DNA from: Sparassis latifolia
Taxonomy: Eukaryota > Basidiomycota > Agaricomycetes > Polyporales > Sparassidaceae
Direction: 5' to 3'
Length of the DNA stretch: 64,000 nucleotides
Assembly (NCBI GenBank): GCA_018466975.1
Contig: CM031558.1
Span: 558,001-622,000 of the forward strand
Part shown: positions 22,456 through 34,077 of the stretch, piece after piece
How the letters are laid out: the number at the start of each line of letters is the position of its first letter
Numbering within the stretch: the first letter of the stretch is position 1
Translations under genes and position numbers: made by a program
Notes under the pieces: generated by a model
The model's database searches: none
Seen by the model: only the letters and a program-made list of their open reading frames with translations
Told to the model about the DNA's origin: nothing

Positions 22456-22866
22456 GGTTGATATCGTCTGGATCGAATAGATATTGTTGTACTTGTATCA
22501 AGTTGTCTTGTCTCGACTTTCTGTGTTGATTCTGTCTGCTGGCGCGTATGATGCAATTCTGTTGACTCGTCACGGGACCGCGACACTCGTACCACGTGCT
22601 CACATGTTCTTAATGCAGGTGGATCCACTTGGGATCCACGACTGCAATTGCGGAGGAAGCCTCATGATGTGTAGGATGTCTTGGTTCCATAATCTCTTTA
22701 CGCTATCTCTAGCTAAGTAGAAGTTTGTAGGCGATTATTTCTGAGCTCGGAAAAACTGGACAGTCAGTGACAGTCCTAAGTAATTTCGATGGTTTATCCA
22801 TCACGCGCTCGAAACTCTAACATCGTCACGCCTTCATCTGGAATTCTTGGTGCTGTCACCCAGAGT
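22456..22866. other. Downstream flank of paralogue 4
   Basis: At 22569-22599 is GTCACGGGACCGCGACAC followed by CCACGTG, the block shared with paralogues 2 and 3. No gene. Confidence 0.5.
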
Positions 22867-23270
22867 GGATGCCTTCCCGTAGCCGTTTAGAAACATTCTA
22901 AACTAAATTTCGTCTCTAAATCAGGCCGGCACGTCGGCAAATTGATCTCCGCATACCGTGAGAGCAGAGTGAGCTCTTTCTAAACCTTATATCTGGAAGG
23001 GGGGGTCGACCCCCCCTTCCAGATTCTAAACGTCTCTCTAAACGATGATTTCGGTCTCCGCGCACTCGCAATGCCCATCTTTGCCTATATTTGGTGCTGC
23101 ATATTGCTTACATCATGCTGCCGCTCGTCCTCCGACCCTCTAGAACTTGGTTTGATCATCATCATGTTGCGACGCTACGGTTTCACAAATCCTGCTGTTC
23201 CGACACAGTGGGGTGTTTCGCAGTCCGCTTTGTGATTTAGAAGTGCTCCAAATCCTACGGGAAGGCATCC
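22867..23270. mobile_element. MITE-like element with central palindrome
   Basis: The terminal inverted repeats are GGATGCCTTCCCGTAG (22867-22882) and its exact reverse complement (23255-23270). AGT precedes the left end and follows the right end, a possible 3-bp target duplication. The element is 404 bp with no coding capacity. Inside, 22991-23024 is a perfect palindrome (see its own entry), flanked by several CTAAAC motifs. Confidence 0.7.
22991..23024. repeat. Perfect 34-bp palindrome
   Basis: ATCTGGAAGGGGGGG, TCGA, CCCCCCCTTCCAGAT: two 15-base arms that match exactly around TCGA. Seven consecutive G pairs make it a very stable cruciform or hairpin. Confidence 0.95.
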
Positions 23271-24098
23271 AGTTTCATTCCGCGAGGTAGCTGCAGCGTG
23301 AGCGACGGCGAGTACATTGATCAGCTCTTTCGTTTGATGCCATCACTGATATTCTAATGTTCAACGATGCAGAGTTTTGCTCGGCACGCCGGTGAGCGGG
23401 AACATATGTTCAGCGTGTGTTCCTTGTTGTATTCATATCCATCCTTGAAGATCAGTTGAATATATTGCCGTATTATTCTCTTCCCATCTTGCGGGGTTTT
23501 CATTGCACTCTATGCTTTCCATGGACGAATATTCCGGTTGAAGACATCCTTCAAATGCTGCTCCAGTTGATAACATTTGGATCGTCTTTTCGCCCGATTA
23601 TGGATGCTATACTGGCCGCATGGTTGAGTGGGTAGTCCAGCGCCCTTTGAGATGGCTTTGAGATTTGCTTGAAATGTTTCAACCGTTTAACGTTACTGTA
23701 ACCTGTGCGAAAACTGTCCTGAAGGAGCGTGAGAAAAAATAGCCGTTTATGTCTGGAGTTTGCACTCCGAATAAGCCCGACAGAAATAGCCTTATCGACG
23801 AAATCCCCAGCTTCATTCGCACCGCCACTTATCCCCTATCCGCCATTGACTTATCCTCTTCTCCTGCGCGGGAAATAGTTTCGAAATACGAACTTCGTGA
23901 GCCATTTCATTCAATTGTTGTTGTGTTGTCAGAGCGACGGAATGGTCTGAGTGCGGCGCTTGTTATTCTCCTTTTTCTATCTCCCTTTTTTATACCCATT
24001 TGCGTTCCTAAATTTGCGCCCCCATTCCATAATTCATGTCTTTTAGAGTGTGATGACGAACATTGACATGATGCATTGCAGCGCACAGACTGCAAAAG
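23271..24098. other. Intergenic stretch
   Basis: No gene or repeat recognised. Small open frames only. Confidence 0.45.
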
Positions 24099-26061
24099 AT
24101 GAGCGAGAACACAATCCACAGTCTGACTAGCACTTTGGCTACGCAGCCGCTGCTCCTCCCAGATCCCTCGTTGCAGCCAGGAAACACTCAAGGCGGGGGC
24201 GACCTTGCGCAGATTCCCCACCCAGCTCACAATCCAGTTGCTCCTCAAGTTCTCAATCCACCCGTCGTGGTCAACCCTGATGGTACCAACCCGGAGCAAC
24301 CAGTCAAGCGTCGTCCTGGGCGGCCGAAAGGCAGCGGGAAGAAGCCAGTGGATCCGAATGCGGAGCCCAAGGTCAAGCGACCTGTAGGTCGCCCGAGAAA
24401 GGATGGCTTACCTGCGGGCTCGGTGGGCCCACGGCGTGCGAGCAGGCCACGCAAGCGTCCTCCTGGCACGTTTGCGAGCGGAGGGACAGCGCCTCCGGGC
24501 GGTTATCCCTACGGAGTGCGTTGCATATTCGTTTCGTTCTGAGTGATTCTGACGCTCGTCTCAGCCCGCGTTCCCGCATTTCGCTCCTAGTGACCCTGCA
24601 CAGGCACAGTGGCGAACTTCGATCTCTGTGCCCCCTGGGATCTATGTCTCGCGGCGGTCCTCCGTTGATCGCGTACCCCATCGACCCTACCTTGGACCGT
24701 GACAACTGGGCAGAACTGGCGCGGGCGAGGCCAGACGTGTTCTTGCAGGCATTAGTATCTGCCCTGACTGCGCCCAACCCTGTCTCCACCGCGGGGCCAA
24801 GCGTTGAGGAGGCCTTTAAGTCTCATCTTGTATCGCTAGCCGCGACGAGCAAAAATGCATCGCCGTCGATCCCCAGTTTGTACTTCACGTTGAAAACGTT
24901 CTGGTTGCCCTCCTCGCCGCCATACTTCTCGCTGACGGCGTCAACTTCCACGGCGCGCACACCGTCCGAGCACCGCTTCTTGTATTGGGACCCGCAGCCG
25001 CTCGTCTTCAACGGCATCGCATGTCCAGCGTGCAACACCCCGCTGCAGAACAATGGCCGCATCTCATCTGGGCCGATTAAGGTGTACGACCTTGGACAGC
25101 CGTTCTTCATCATCGGGTGTGAGTACGTCTGCAAGGGCCCGTGCGCTGGTGGGTCCCCCGACGGACGCAAATTCTCCAGCGTCGACGCGTCGATCCTCCG
25201 CGCGCTCCCGTCGAAGCTACTGGACGAGTTCCCTGCGCATCTACTACCTGGTAACCCTGACTTGGGAAGCGGTGCGGATGTGTGGACTTGGCACGGCTTG
25301 GGCGTGTCTCAACCGTTGTGGAACATGGTCCGTGCGAGCTTGCGCGTAGGCCTGCGGAAGGACGCTATCTTGGAGGTTGTGCGTGCGATCCAGTTCGGAG
25401 TGCCCGAGGAGGTGTATCAGCAGCAAGAAGAGGAGGAGGAAGGGCGAGCCGACGAGGAAGGCAGCCACGAGGAGGAGCAACAGGTTGATGGTGAGCTCGA
25501 CTACGCCAAAGACGTAGGTTACTTCACTTCAGTAATTTTTACCCCGGCACGCGCTGATACGACATGCAGAAGGCTACTGAAGCTTACAATGAAGCATGGA
25601 ACGCCAACAGTGGCGTCCCCGAGGCGCAGGCGATGGAGAACCAAGCGGGGCCCAGCAACGCCGTAGAGAGCTCGGGGTCCGCAGCGCCACAGGCCGCCCA
25701 CGAGGACCCAGGCATCAGCCGCCCCGCGTCGTATCAGCAGTTCCCGCAAACACCACAGGCCCCTTACGCGATGGCCTTCCCGTACGCTGCGTACCCATAC
25801 TTCCAACCGGGCCAGCATGCTGATGCCGGGCAGAACTCATTGAAGCGCGCGTTCTCGATCGTGGACGGGTCGCCAGACTCCTCGATGGGCGAGCCGATGC
25901 AGAAGCGCATCCGGCACTGCTGCAAGTGCGGCTCAAGCGATTGCAAGGGAAAGGGCGGGCGTGCGTTCTGCACGAATCCGTGCCAGGACTGCGGGAAGCT
26001 CGACTGCAAGGGGCGTAACAGCAAGCGTCCAGATAGGACGTGCGCTGATGCATGGCCGTGA
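24099..26061 (+). CDS. AT-hook / DUF6729 protein with Cys-rich tail
   Basis: Probable DNA-associated protein of a family common in mushrooms. The N-terminal exon (24099-24513) has three basic AT-hook-like motifs: [23 protein letters not shown] and SRPRKRPPG. The central exon carries the DUF6729-like core: [31 protein letters not shown] and [18 protein letters not shown]. An acidic stretch and an intron (25514-25567) follow. The last exon ends in a Cys cluster ([14 protein letters not shown]...[17 protein letters not shown]). After the intron at 24514-24567 the expected sequence (VPPG, then SMSRGGPPL) changes frame near 24640 without a plausible intron. The gene may be damaged there, or MSRGGPPL may start a separate protein. 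Confidence 0.65.
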
Positions 26062-26571
26062 TTTTCAAACCGCATTAGGGCGAGAGTTTCTATTTTTTTT
26101 TCGACGGCGTCTCGTAAGTTATGTATGCCGTGTACAGTACTTGCGCGGAATCACAATGAATGTATTTATAGGTTTGGGCTTGTGTAGTTATTTTGCGTAG
26201 TTTAAATTGGGGGAGGGCAGGAATATAAGGAAAAAGGTGGATGTTGAATACAGTCACATCCTCGATTGGTGGTGGATGGAGGGTTTAGGTCGGCATCATT
26301 CGGTGTAAATTTCAGCATAGGTGAGTACAAAGAGTCCGCCATTTTCTGGACATCCTTTGCAGTGTCGAATGCAGAAGGTTCCAATAAGGCGTCCGGCTAT
26401 TGAGAAAACAAAATCAGTGCAAATTCTTAAAACCAAAGCCCAGAAACCACTCACCGCAGACGTACAACGCGTCTTTTTCCTTCTAGCAGGTCTTGGGGGA
26501 AGGCATGGGCAGACGGGACGAAGCGCATAACTAGTGTCGCGGGAGAGGACGGATTGCCGGACAACTTGTCG
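26062..26571. other. Intergenic stretch
   Basis: Downstream region of the DUF6729 gene. No gene or repeat recognised. Confidence 0.4.
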
Positions 26572-27067
26572 TCAGACGAGGAAGAGCCTGTACATCTCCG
26601 GCGATGTTCTCTCGCTAGAATCCGTCCATGGTAACGGGGTACGTCCCATACTGGATGGCAGGTTGGGCTCATGGGGAGATGGAGGGGAATGCTGTTGCAG
26701 TGGACAGCAAGAGCTGAGGCTCTGGAGCATGGCCATCCTGGTTATGCAGTTGCAGAGGCTGGCCAGTTTCCGTCTCCTCCCCGGGATCCACGGGGACGGC
26801 GCGAAGTTGGATGAGCATCGACGAGGGTGATCATTTGTTGCGTCGTCTCGCTGCAGCATGCCCGTGTCGTCGTCGTCCGTAAGTCTTGCGGTATGTTGTA
26901 GTCTCTGCAGGCCTCTAGGGTAGTCATAGCAGAGTGTCATTGACACTGCATGCCTGCTGGCGTCGATGTAAGGGTCCACGGGCTGGATATAAGCGTGGTG
27001 ACGGAATTCTAGTGGATAAGAGTGGTTGGAGAAGATGTGCGGTGCACAGCGCATCGCATTGTGCATG
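26572..27067 (-). CDS. Hypothetical protein
   Basis: Open frame from the ATG at 27067 (MHNAMRCAPHIFSNHSYP) to 26572. No domain recognised. A TATA-like ATATATAAG at 27150-27158 on this strand lies about 90 bases before that ATG, the spacing seen for other genes here. Introns cannot be excluded, because a second frame is open across the 3' half. The longer frame reaching 27138 has no ATG there. Confidence 0.3.
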
Positions 27068-27158
27068 GCAGCTCTGAGAAAAGTATTGGGGGACGCTGGG
27101 AGGATAGTTGGTGGGTCGGTTGGTTGGGTAGAGGACACGAAGTGGGGGGCTTATATAT

Positions 27159-28808
27159 GTGCAGGGGCTTACAGCAACGCCACGGGAGGCATTCCATGAT
27201 ATTCGCTTGAGAAATGACAGAAGAACGACTTGCTTGTTGCAGTTTGAGCGTTGGCGTGACATCTGATCGCAATCCGACATGCATCGCAACGCAATAGCCT
27301 TGCAAGAGAAAACGCAAACAAGGACCAGAGGCATGGGATGGGTGTAACCGGTGAACTGCTTGGGTAAATGATAGAGACGATCTTGGAGATGAAAGACGCA
27401 GCAGCCGCGGCATTATTCTGGCACGATTGCACTAAAATTTTACGGCATCATGATGGCGAGAACGAAGCAACCTCGCCACAATCAGCCTAGAATCAAGGGC
27501 ATGGAAGTACAACAGCATCCGCGATGCGTTTAAGCCGCGAATATGTAGTACTCCCGGGCCGGAGATGAGGTAGAATTGGCAGAGTTCACGCCTGCGATAT
27601 AGAATGTATGGGGTATAAGTGTCGTGTGAGATGCAGTCAACAGTGAGACACGCCACCTCAAGAATAAAGTTGAAACATCGGTTGTACATAATGGTCTATG
27701 AGCGGGCAGTAATACCCCCAGTGACCCACGGACCCACAATGATAACACTCACAGCATTCTCACACGTGTCAATTAAGCGTCATGACGACATTCCTGGTAG
27801 AGGTATTGTGCCACCGTGATGGAGACTCCGTGCCACTTTTTTGAGAGCTTGCTTCACGGTTTGACAGAAAGCAGGTAAATAAAAAACTAAGCACAGAAAA
27901 CAGGCACACGCAAGGCGACGTTAAACATGAGTGACTGGATGCCCGGAGAGCAAGAAACGATTTCCTAAACGCATAACCATGAGTACGGTTACTGTAGATT
28001 CTGCGGCAGAAGTTGTAGCGTTATTGTAATATGATAATCAGAGATGTGAATCCATACCAGAGTATCCAAGAATAGCTAGCCAATCCCCGAGCGCACAACT
28101 TAACATACCGAGAACCAGCTCTGCAGTTCGAGTCGACATCAGGTGTACAATAAGCAAACGCTGCTGGTTTCTATGGACATCTTCGGCGTGTATTCGAAAT
28201 TTTTCATGAGATCACCGGCCGTAATTGTTGTGCTGAGGAGCCAAACAAGGGGAATCGGCAAGTTTGCGACTGAGACAAGCCTTTGAGTTAGTCCCTATGT
28301 TGAGGCAGGGCTTCAACTCTGCCAGACATGGCGAGTGCCACATGCTCGACTCACCGGGGGGCACTGTGGCACCACAATTCAGTCAAGCGTTCTGACTACG
28401 CAGTGCGCACCAAACAAACTTCTCGGTCCATGGCTGTGCATGGTTCCAGAGCCGGAGCAATTTCGACTGCGGTTTCTCGGAGCATGCTTGAGCTAACGCA
28501 TATACAGCTCCGGTGGGTGAAGACCGCATCACTGTTTTTCACCCTCAATTTCTAGATAAAAATGTGTGAGAACCACTATGTTATGCATTATGAATGGTGG
28601 TCAAACCAAAGGTTATGCATGCCAGTTCAGACGTCTGAGTTATCTCTGAACCGTGACAGAACAAGCGCCAGTGCCTTGACTGCGCCTGCCATTTCGGGAG
28701 AAGATGACGTCAGCCGCCTTGTGAGCCACTTCGCCACGGACTTGGAGAGCACGGTACAAAGCCAGCCATGGCGTGGCGCACACTTGCCACCTAATCTCTC
28801 CCACCACC
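27159..28808. other. Intergenic stretch
   Basis: About 1.6 kb with only short open frames without domains. No RNA gene or repeat seen. Confidence 0.4.
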
Positions 28809-29729
28809 ATGTCCTCCTCCTTCGCAGAAACCGTCGGCCGGAATCTCTTCGCGCAACATATCGCGCAGTATACCCCCGCCGACCCGTACTACGAGAAGTA
28901 CATAGACAAGCACGGGAAGGAGCGCAGGCGGAAGGTGCGCTGTCATTTCGTTTATTCGCGTATTTTCGAGGGACCGAAATTGGGTACGCCTATGTTGTGC
29001 AGAGAGAGTTGCCCCCGGGACTGTCATCGCACGATGAGAAGATCTTGCGCACTGTAAAGAGGCGGGCGCATCACCTCGACAAGGGCTTCAATATCTGCGG
29101 GATGCGTTTCGGATGGACGTTCGTCATCGGTGAGCGTACTGACACGAACGTGTACATCTTGGATACTTACGCGTCTGCGTAGGCATCATACCCGGAGCGG
29201 GCGACATCGCCGACGCCACGCTGAACTACGTCCTCGTTGTGCGGCAAGCGCGGCAAGCAGAGTACGTCGCCACGCCACTCTTGCAGTGGTACTGCTCACT
29301 TTTCGTCTTAGCATACCCAACTGGCTCCTCCGCCGCATGCTTCTCAACAACGCCGTCTCTGCTGCTATCGGCTTCGTGCCAGTCGTGGGCGACATCGTGC
29401 TCGCGGTGTTTAAGGCAAACTCGCGCAACGCAGCACTCCTAGAGGAGTACCTCCGCATACGCGGCGAGGAGGCGCTTAAGTTTGAGCAGCAGCGCGCTGA
29501 GGCGCACGCAGCGGCTAAGGGGCTCGCTGAGCTCCCCCCGGCGAAGATGAAAAGCAGCCGCTGGTTCGGCTGGGGGAAGGGAAGAAGCCAGGAGCAGGTC
29601 AGTGGCACGACCCCCAACGCTGGCACACCGTCGTCGACGACGGAGAGGGGACGATTCGTGGAGGACGTGCCTGCGCCAGAGACGCCTCGATATCTAGAAG
29701 ACACGGACAATGCTGCACGGCTCTGTTGA
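28809..29729 (+). CDS. DUF4112 family protein
   Basis: Small protein of unknown function, probably membrane associated. Four exons fit: 28809-28934, 29003-29129, 29183-29261 and 29312-29729. The start ATG has a good context (CCACCACCATGT). The N-terminal part has FAQHIAQYTPADPYYEKYID. The DUF4112 core follows: PGAGDIADATLNYVLVVRQA and IGFVPVVGDIVLAVFKANSR, two hydrophobic helices with a repeated P-G-GDI / P-V-VGDI signature. The C-terminal third is a charged, Ser/Thr/Pro-rich disordered tail. It converges with the next gene (30005-30811, minus strand). Confidence 0.85.
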
Positions 29730-30004
29730 TTACTTAAATACACGCCCTGAAACTTCTGCTACTGGTGCGTTTAGTGCTTTGTCTCAGACTCTGAAACATA
29801 CCTTACAACACTCATTCACGCAATTTCCTCTTGGACCTCGTATTCATACTGATCTCATTAATATTTGGGATATGGAATACCATACACGATTATGCCATTG
29901 AATAACAAGAGACGCGCTGGTATTTTTTTATTGGTGCCTGCACAAAAGCAAGCAGATGGTATTCAGTTATTCATCGTCCCGCGATGAATCACTATACGCC
30001 CTAA

Positions 30005-30811
30005 TCAATCTCTCAAGAAATAATCCGCAATATCCTCCTCCTCCTCCTCAGGCGTGCCCTGGCCCTCAAACTGCACAGGCGTCATTGGCGTCAACAATCC
30101 CTTGGGTAGATGGTAATACGCGTCTGCGTCGTCCAGCGACCGCGCATGTCGGTGAGGGCGCAGGCTGCCCGTGCCAATGAGTGGGGCACCGGGCGTTCGC
30201 GGGAAATCGCGCGAAAGGCGGCTGCGCGAGCGGGGAGGTACGATCGGGTCCGTGTCGGCGCCCCACGCGGTAGAGCCCTGTGCGCGCGGGTTGAGTCTGA
30301 TCCCGAGCCCGAAACGCAGGCCGGGCGGGAAAGCCGGGCGAGCGGTAGAGTATATTATGGGTGAGGGGAGGGGACTCCCGGAGAGCGGGGAGAACGCGGG
30401 CGAAATTGTATCGGTGGGCGGGTATGGCGAGTGCGACGAGGGTGAGAAAGAGGTGGGCGAATATGCGGGTGAGGAGGCGGGCACTGGTGAGGGCTCGTCC
30501 TCCTCCGCTGTGGGTGCTGCGGGGCTCTGCGGGAGGAGGAACCCGAGCCCGGCGGCGGCGCGCTGAGTGCGCGCGAAGACGGCGTCAGGGCGCCCGCGTC
30601 CGAGTTGCGCGTACGCGCTCCGGCGGGCCTGTGCGCGCACCTGTGCGTGTGAGAGTGCCGCTTCGAGTTCATGTTTGTTTAAACGGCGCGGGGATGCGGA
30701 GGGTAAAGGGCTCGGGTGTGGACTCGTGGGGAGCGAAGGCGAGAGCAGGTTTGAGAGTGTGCGGGTGAGGCTCGGGCCAGCCGAGCGGGCGAGGGAAGCA
30801 GTCGAAGCCAT
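30005..30811 (-). CDS. Pro/Ser-rich disordered protein
   Basis: Single-exon frame of 268 codons from the ATG at 30811 (MASTASLARSAGPSLTRTLS). The open frame extends further upstream, but this ATG is the likely start because the N-terminus looks natural and the upstream extension is atypical. The protein is mostly Pro/Ser/Ala, with an Arg-rich region and an acidic end (TPEEEEEDIADYFLRD). No domain recognised. A role cannot be assigned. Confidence 0.55.
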   Translation of the reverse strand: MASTASLARSAGPSLTRTLSNLLSPSLPTSPHPSPLPSASPRRLNKHELEAALSHAQVRAQARRSAYAQLGRGRPDAVFARTQRAAAGLGFLLPQSPAAPTAEEDEPSPVPASSPAYSPTSFSPSSHSPYPPTDTISPAFSPLSGSPLPSPIIYSTARPAFPPGLRFGLGIRLNPRAQGSTAWGADTDPIVPPRSRSRLSRDFPRTPGAPLIGTGSLRPHRHARSLDDADAYYHLPKGLLTPMTPVQFEGQGTPEEEEEDIADYFLRD

Positions 30812-32055
30812 GGTGTGCAAATACGAGTATGAGTGTGAGTGAATGGGTATAAGTGTGCGTCTGGCTTTGATAACTGAAGAAACGAATAAACTCATTGCCC
30901 TTTTATGTATTTTTGAGTCTCCAGTGAGGATGTGTAGACGGTGCATCCGCGGGGCGCATCCGTGCGCCCTTCCCGACATCCGACGGTTGGCGCGGATGTG
31001 GAGACGACACCGACTTCCGACTTCCGACTCCCGAACGGTCTGCCATCCGCGCGCGTGTCGGTGCTAACTCACCCGTGCACATCGTGCACAGACGGTAATG
31101 CGCCCAATACTTGAGTACGACTCACCTTGAACTGCATGCGCCACTTACTCGCAGCAAAATTTTGGATACATCAGCTCTGTAACTTACACTGGCAGACCAG
31201 CATTGAAATATCGGCAGACGTGACATTGCGATTCTGACCGAAAATGGCGCAGCTTGGTCATGGTTAGAACAGCAACTTGAAGCTTCGGGACTCACATGCA
31301 GCATCGCAAACATGTCTTGTATCCCGCTATATTGAATTTGAACCCAGGCGCTGTCAGACGGCATCCTGTGCTCGGTCAACTACTGTACTCAAACGACCTT
31401 ACTGGGCCGCCGGGCTTGTGGTACAGTATTTGGGCTTCAAGATGTCACAGTCACACGTGGACAAGCCACGAGCGCCAAATACCAAATTTGGGTCCCGATG
31501 GGCGCTTCGGGCGCTTTCGTGAAACTGAAGTGACTATATCAGTCCGTCCCTCCCACCTCTCATAGGACTGATTTTGTAGTCTGCCTTTGGGAGACTAGTG
31601 AAGGACATGTCCCGCGTCCTGTGTCATACCATCCTTTGAATTGTGAACTAAGTCCAGTTGGCATGTCACAGGTTACAAGATGTGAACCTAAGGTCGTTGG
31701 AGTGCACCGAGGGGTTTCTTTCTTGGCCTATCAACTTGCAAACGGCTCGTTTACAGCACCCGGACATGCCTCCAAGTCGCTGCGCTCGGCGGTGCAGGTG
31801 AACCGGTACAGCAAATTTACAGTAAAGCTTCGCTGAACGTCATCAGATGAGCTCAAGGCTATTATCGGAGGTATCAGGCCAACATGGCTGCCCACCGCAA
31901 TAGTAGCCAACCCTTACAGTCGTTGCGCAGCCCGGGGCCGTGGGCTGTTTGTTCCATCTAACGTGGTGTGTCTGGATCCTCAGCCACCGGAACACAACGG
32001 TTGTCAACGTCGGAATTTCGTCGCCTGGAAGATGGCAATTGCGTCCACCGATCCA
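30812..32055. other. Intergenic stretch
   Basis: No gene supported. Around 31010-31030 there is a short tandem run (CGACTTC, CGACTTC, CGACTCC). No other structure seen up to the inverted repeat that begins near 32057. Confidence 0.4.
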
Positions 32056-32056
32056 G

Positions 32057-32486
32057 TAAGATAGGCCTCACTCATATCCAACCACTCGCGTCGGGCGTCT
32101 AATGTCACGCTTACACCAAAATGGCGGGTGAAAGTGCTTGCTCGTCTAATTCCTCTTTCCACAAAGCCTTTATCAGAAATGTGTTCCCTGGGGATTGTTA
32201 ATGAATACCTTCTTGAATATTCCCAGGGAGCACATTTTTTTATTTCGCCCTCGTAGGAGAGAAATTAAGCTGGCAACAACCCAAAGTGAACGGCGACCAA
32301 ACAGAGCCAACATCCAGCAGGTAAATATTTGATAAGTGGCCTTACCACACCATCCATTACCATATCGGGTATCAGACTTTGACTTATTGCTCCCAAATCA
32401 ATAGCATCACTCTCGGGCAACTGTCGGGTCACAACCGTGTCACGGCGCTTAGAGTGGTTGGGCATGAGTGAGGCCTATCTTATTAC
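32057..32486. repeat. Inverted-repeat element of about 430 bp
   Basis: TAAGATAGGCCTCACTCAT, then CCAACCACTC a few bases on, at about 32057-32090 returns in reverse complement at about 32453-32486. In between, ATGTGTTCCCTGGG (32173-32186) pairs with CCCAGGGAGCACAT (32225-32238), 13 of 14 bases. No clear target duplication. It may be a small DNA element or a fold-back of a local gene fragment: a minus-strand frame at 32265-32465 is open but unrecognised. Confidence 0.55.
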
Positions 32487-33885
32487 CTTCTGCCAGTGCT
32501 CGCGCGAAAATAACACGCTCCTTCCGTGCAATTTCTCTACAGCTGCTCGTAGTGCGGGTGCACAGCTTGTCGCTTGGCGGCTACTAGCGTTAAGGAATTG
32601 GACGATCTTCTCCCTCCTTCGCGACGTGCGCATAGCTGCGAGTACGCAACGGTGAGCGGTACTTTGGCGTGTGTGTCGCCTCATCACTATTTCATAGTTG
32701 TTAATACGACGGTTTTTTCAGAGGCTTTAAGCCGGGTGCAGTCGATAAGTGTACCGACGGCCTATGAGATGATTTCTCTGAAAGAGGTAGCACAGAAGTT
32801 TCGCTGTTGAATCCCGCATTGTCCTGATGATGGACAGGTACCGGAAGACGAGAAGACACTGTCGGCCTTGTCAGGTTTCCGTAAGCCTCTATCGAAGCAA
32901 GAGGAACTGCATCTGAATTCACCGTTATTCTGTTACGTGATGACTTACGGGTTGCAGACATCAGAGGTACGTTTCGCGCATCGCGTCAGACTGCGAGCTG
33001 ACCCGTTATCTAGGTCCTGAAGAATTATTAAAGTCTTGTAAGTAAGGTTCGCGGAGGGCAATCCAATTACAGTATCTGATATACCAGTTCAAAGTCTACG
33101 AATGCAATTGTGGCTACTACTGCGCAAGAACTCTCATAGAACGAAGCAGGTCGCCGCGAAGTTAGTATGACAACGCATTTCTCGTCCTGAGCAGCCTGAG
33201 GGTCCGTCATTTCGACTGGCCTTTTGAGGACTGATATACCCAGCGCATCACTAACATGCCGCACCTAGGTACCGATGCTACCTTTTCATGAAGATCGTCC
33301 ATCCAGACCCTGGCAGACGTTCGGATGGAGTTAGGATAAGATGAACTGTCCGAAAGCGGTAGTAACACATTTATAGGCGGCCATCGGCAGCTACCAGAGA
33401 GCTTCGCGATCCAGGTTTTGGGTAGGGATCATTCAGTAAGAGCTTTGCGAAGCTGGGAAAAGTACGCGCTTAGCCCATGGGAGCGCGTAGTTCAACGAGT
33501 CGCATCATCGTTCCAATGCCGCTCATGGACCATCGTTTCTCTACGAAGTCTTTTTTCTTTTTCTGTGTGTTCTTTCCCCTCCATGCACGCATGTGGGACT
33601 GCCATTTACAAACAGCTGTACATCTCCGCGTGCTTAATATGTCACCAGGTGTGCTCAATACGCTGGGACAGTACTTGTCAGGTACAAGGAACGAATGTCT
33701 TCCTTGTCCAGAGGCTGATCCATCAGCCTAACTGTCAGGGTGCTTCCACCGCCGCCGTGACAGAGGGTTATCTGGGCAGGTCGCCAGTCCATAGCTGGCA
33801 GCTCCGCTATTAACATGATGACCTAGCATGACACGCCCAGATGATGGGAGGGGGTTGTCCGCACTGTAATGCCTTTCATGGGGGG

Positions 33886-33893
33886 TATAAATA
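33886..33893 (+). promoter_or_regulatory. TATA box of HGD copy A
   Basis: TATAAATA, 192 bases before the ATG at 34078. It is conserved in copy B (62050-62057), so the promoter was duplicated with the gene. Confidence 0.6.
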
Positions 33894-34077
33894 CGTCGCT
33901 GAATCTTGTCCCAATGTCCAGTGCCATCTCTCCACAGGACTGGTGTTCTGTCTGGGTTCTGCCTTTTGTTGTGTCGAACCACTCTCCCGCCTTCGAGTTC
34001 TCAAAGTAAGTTTCATAGCGCGACTTCCAATTATTCACCTCAAGCTGACGGGTCTGTGTAACGTTCTCGCATAGACC

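Noticed and set aside
27069..27138. Extension of the hypothetical frame at 26572 to 27138
   Set aside because: The codon at 27138 is GTG on the minus strand. The first ATG is at 27067.
29186..29743. Minus-strand frame of 185 codons
   Set aside because: Antisense of the DUF4112 gene, which has matching domain blocks and introns.
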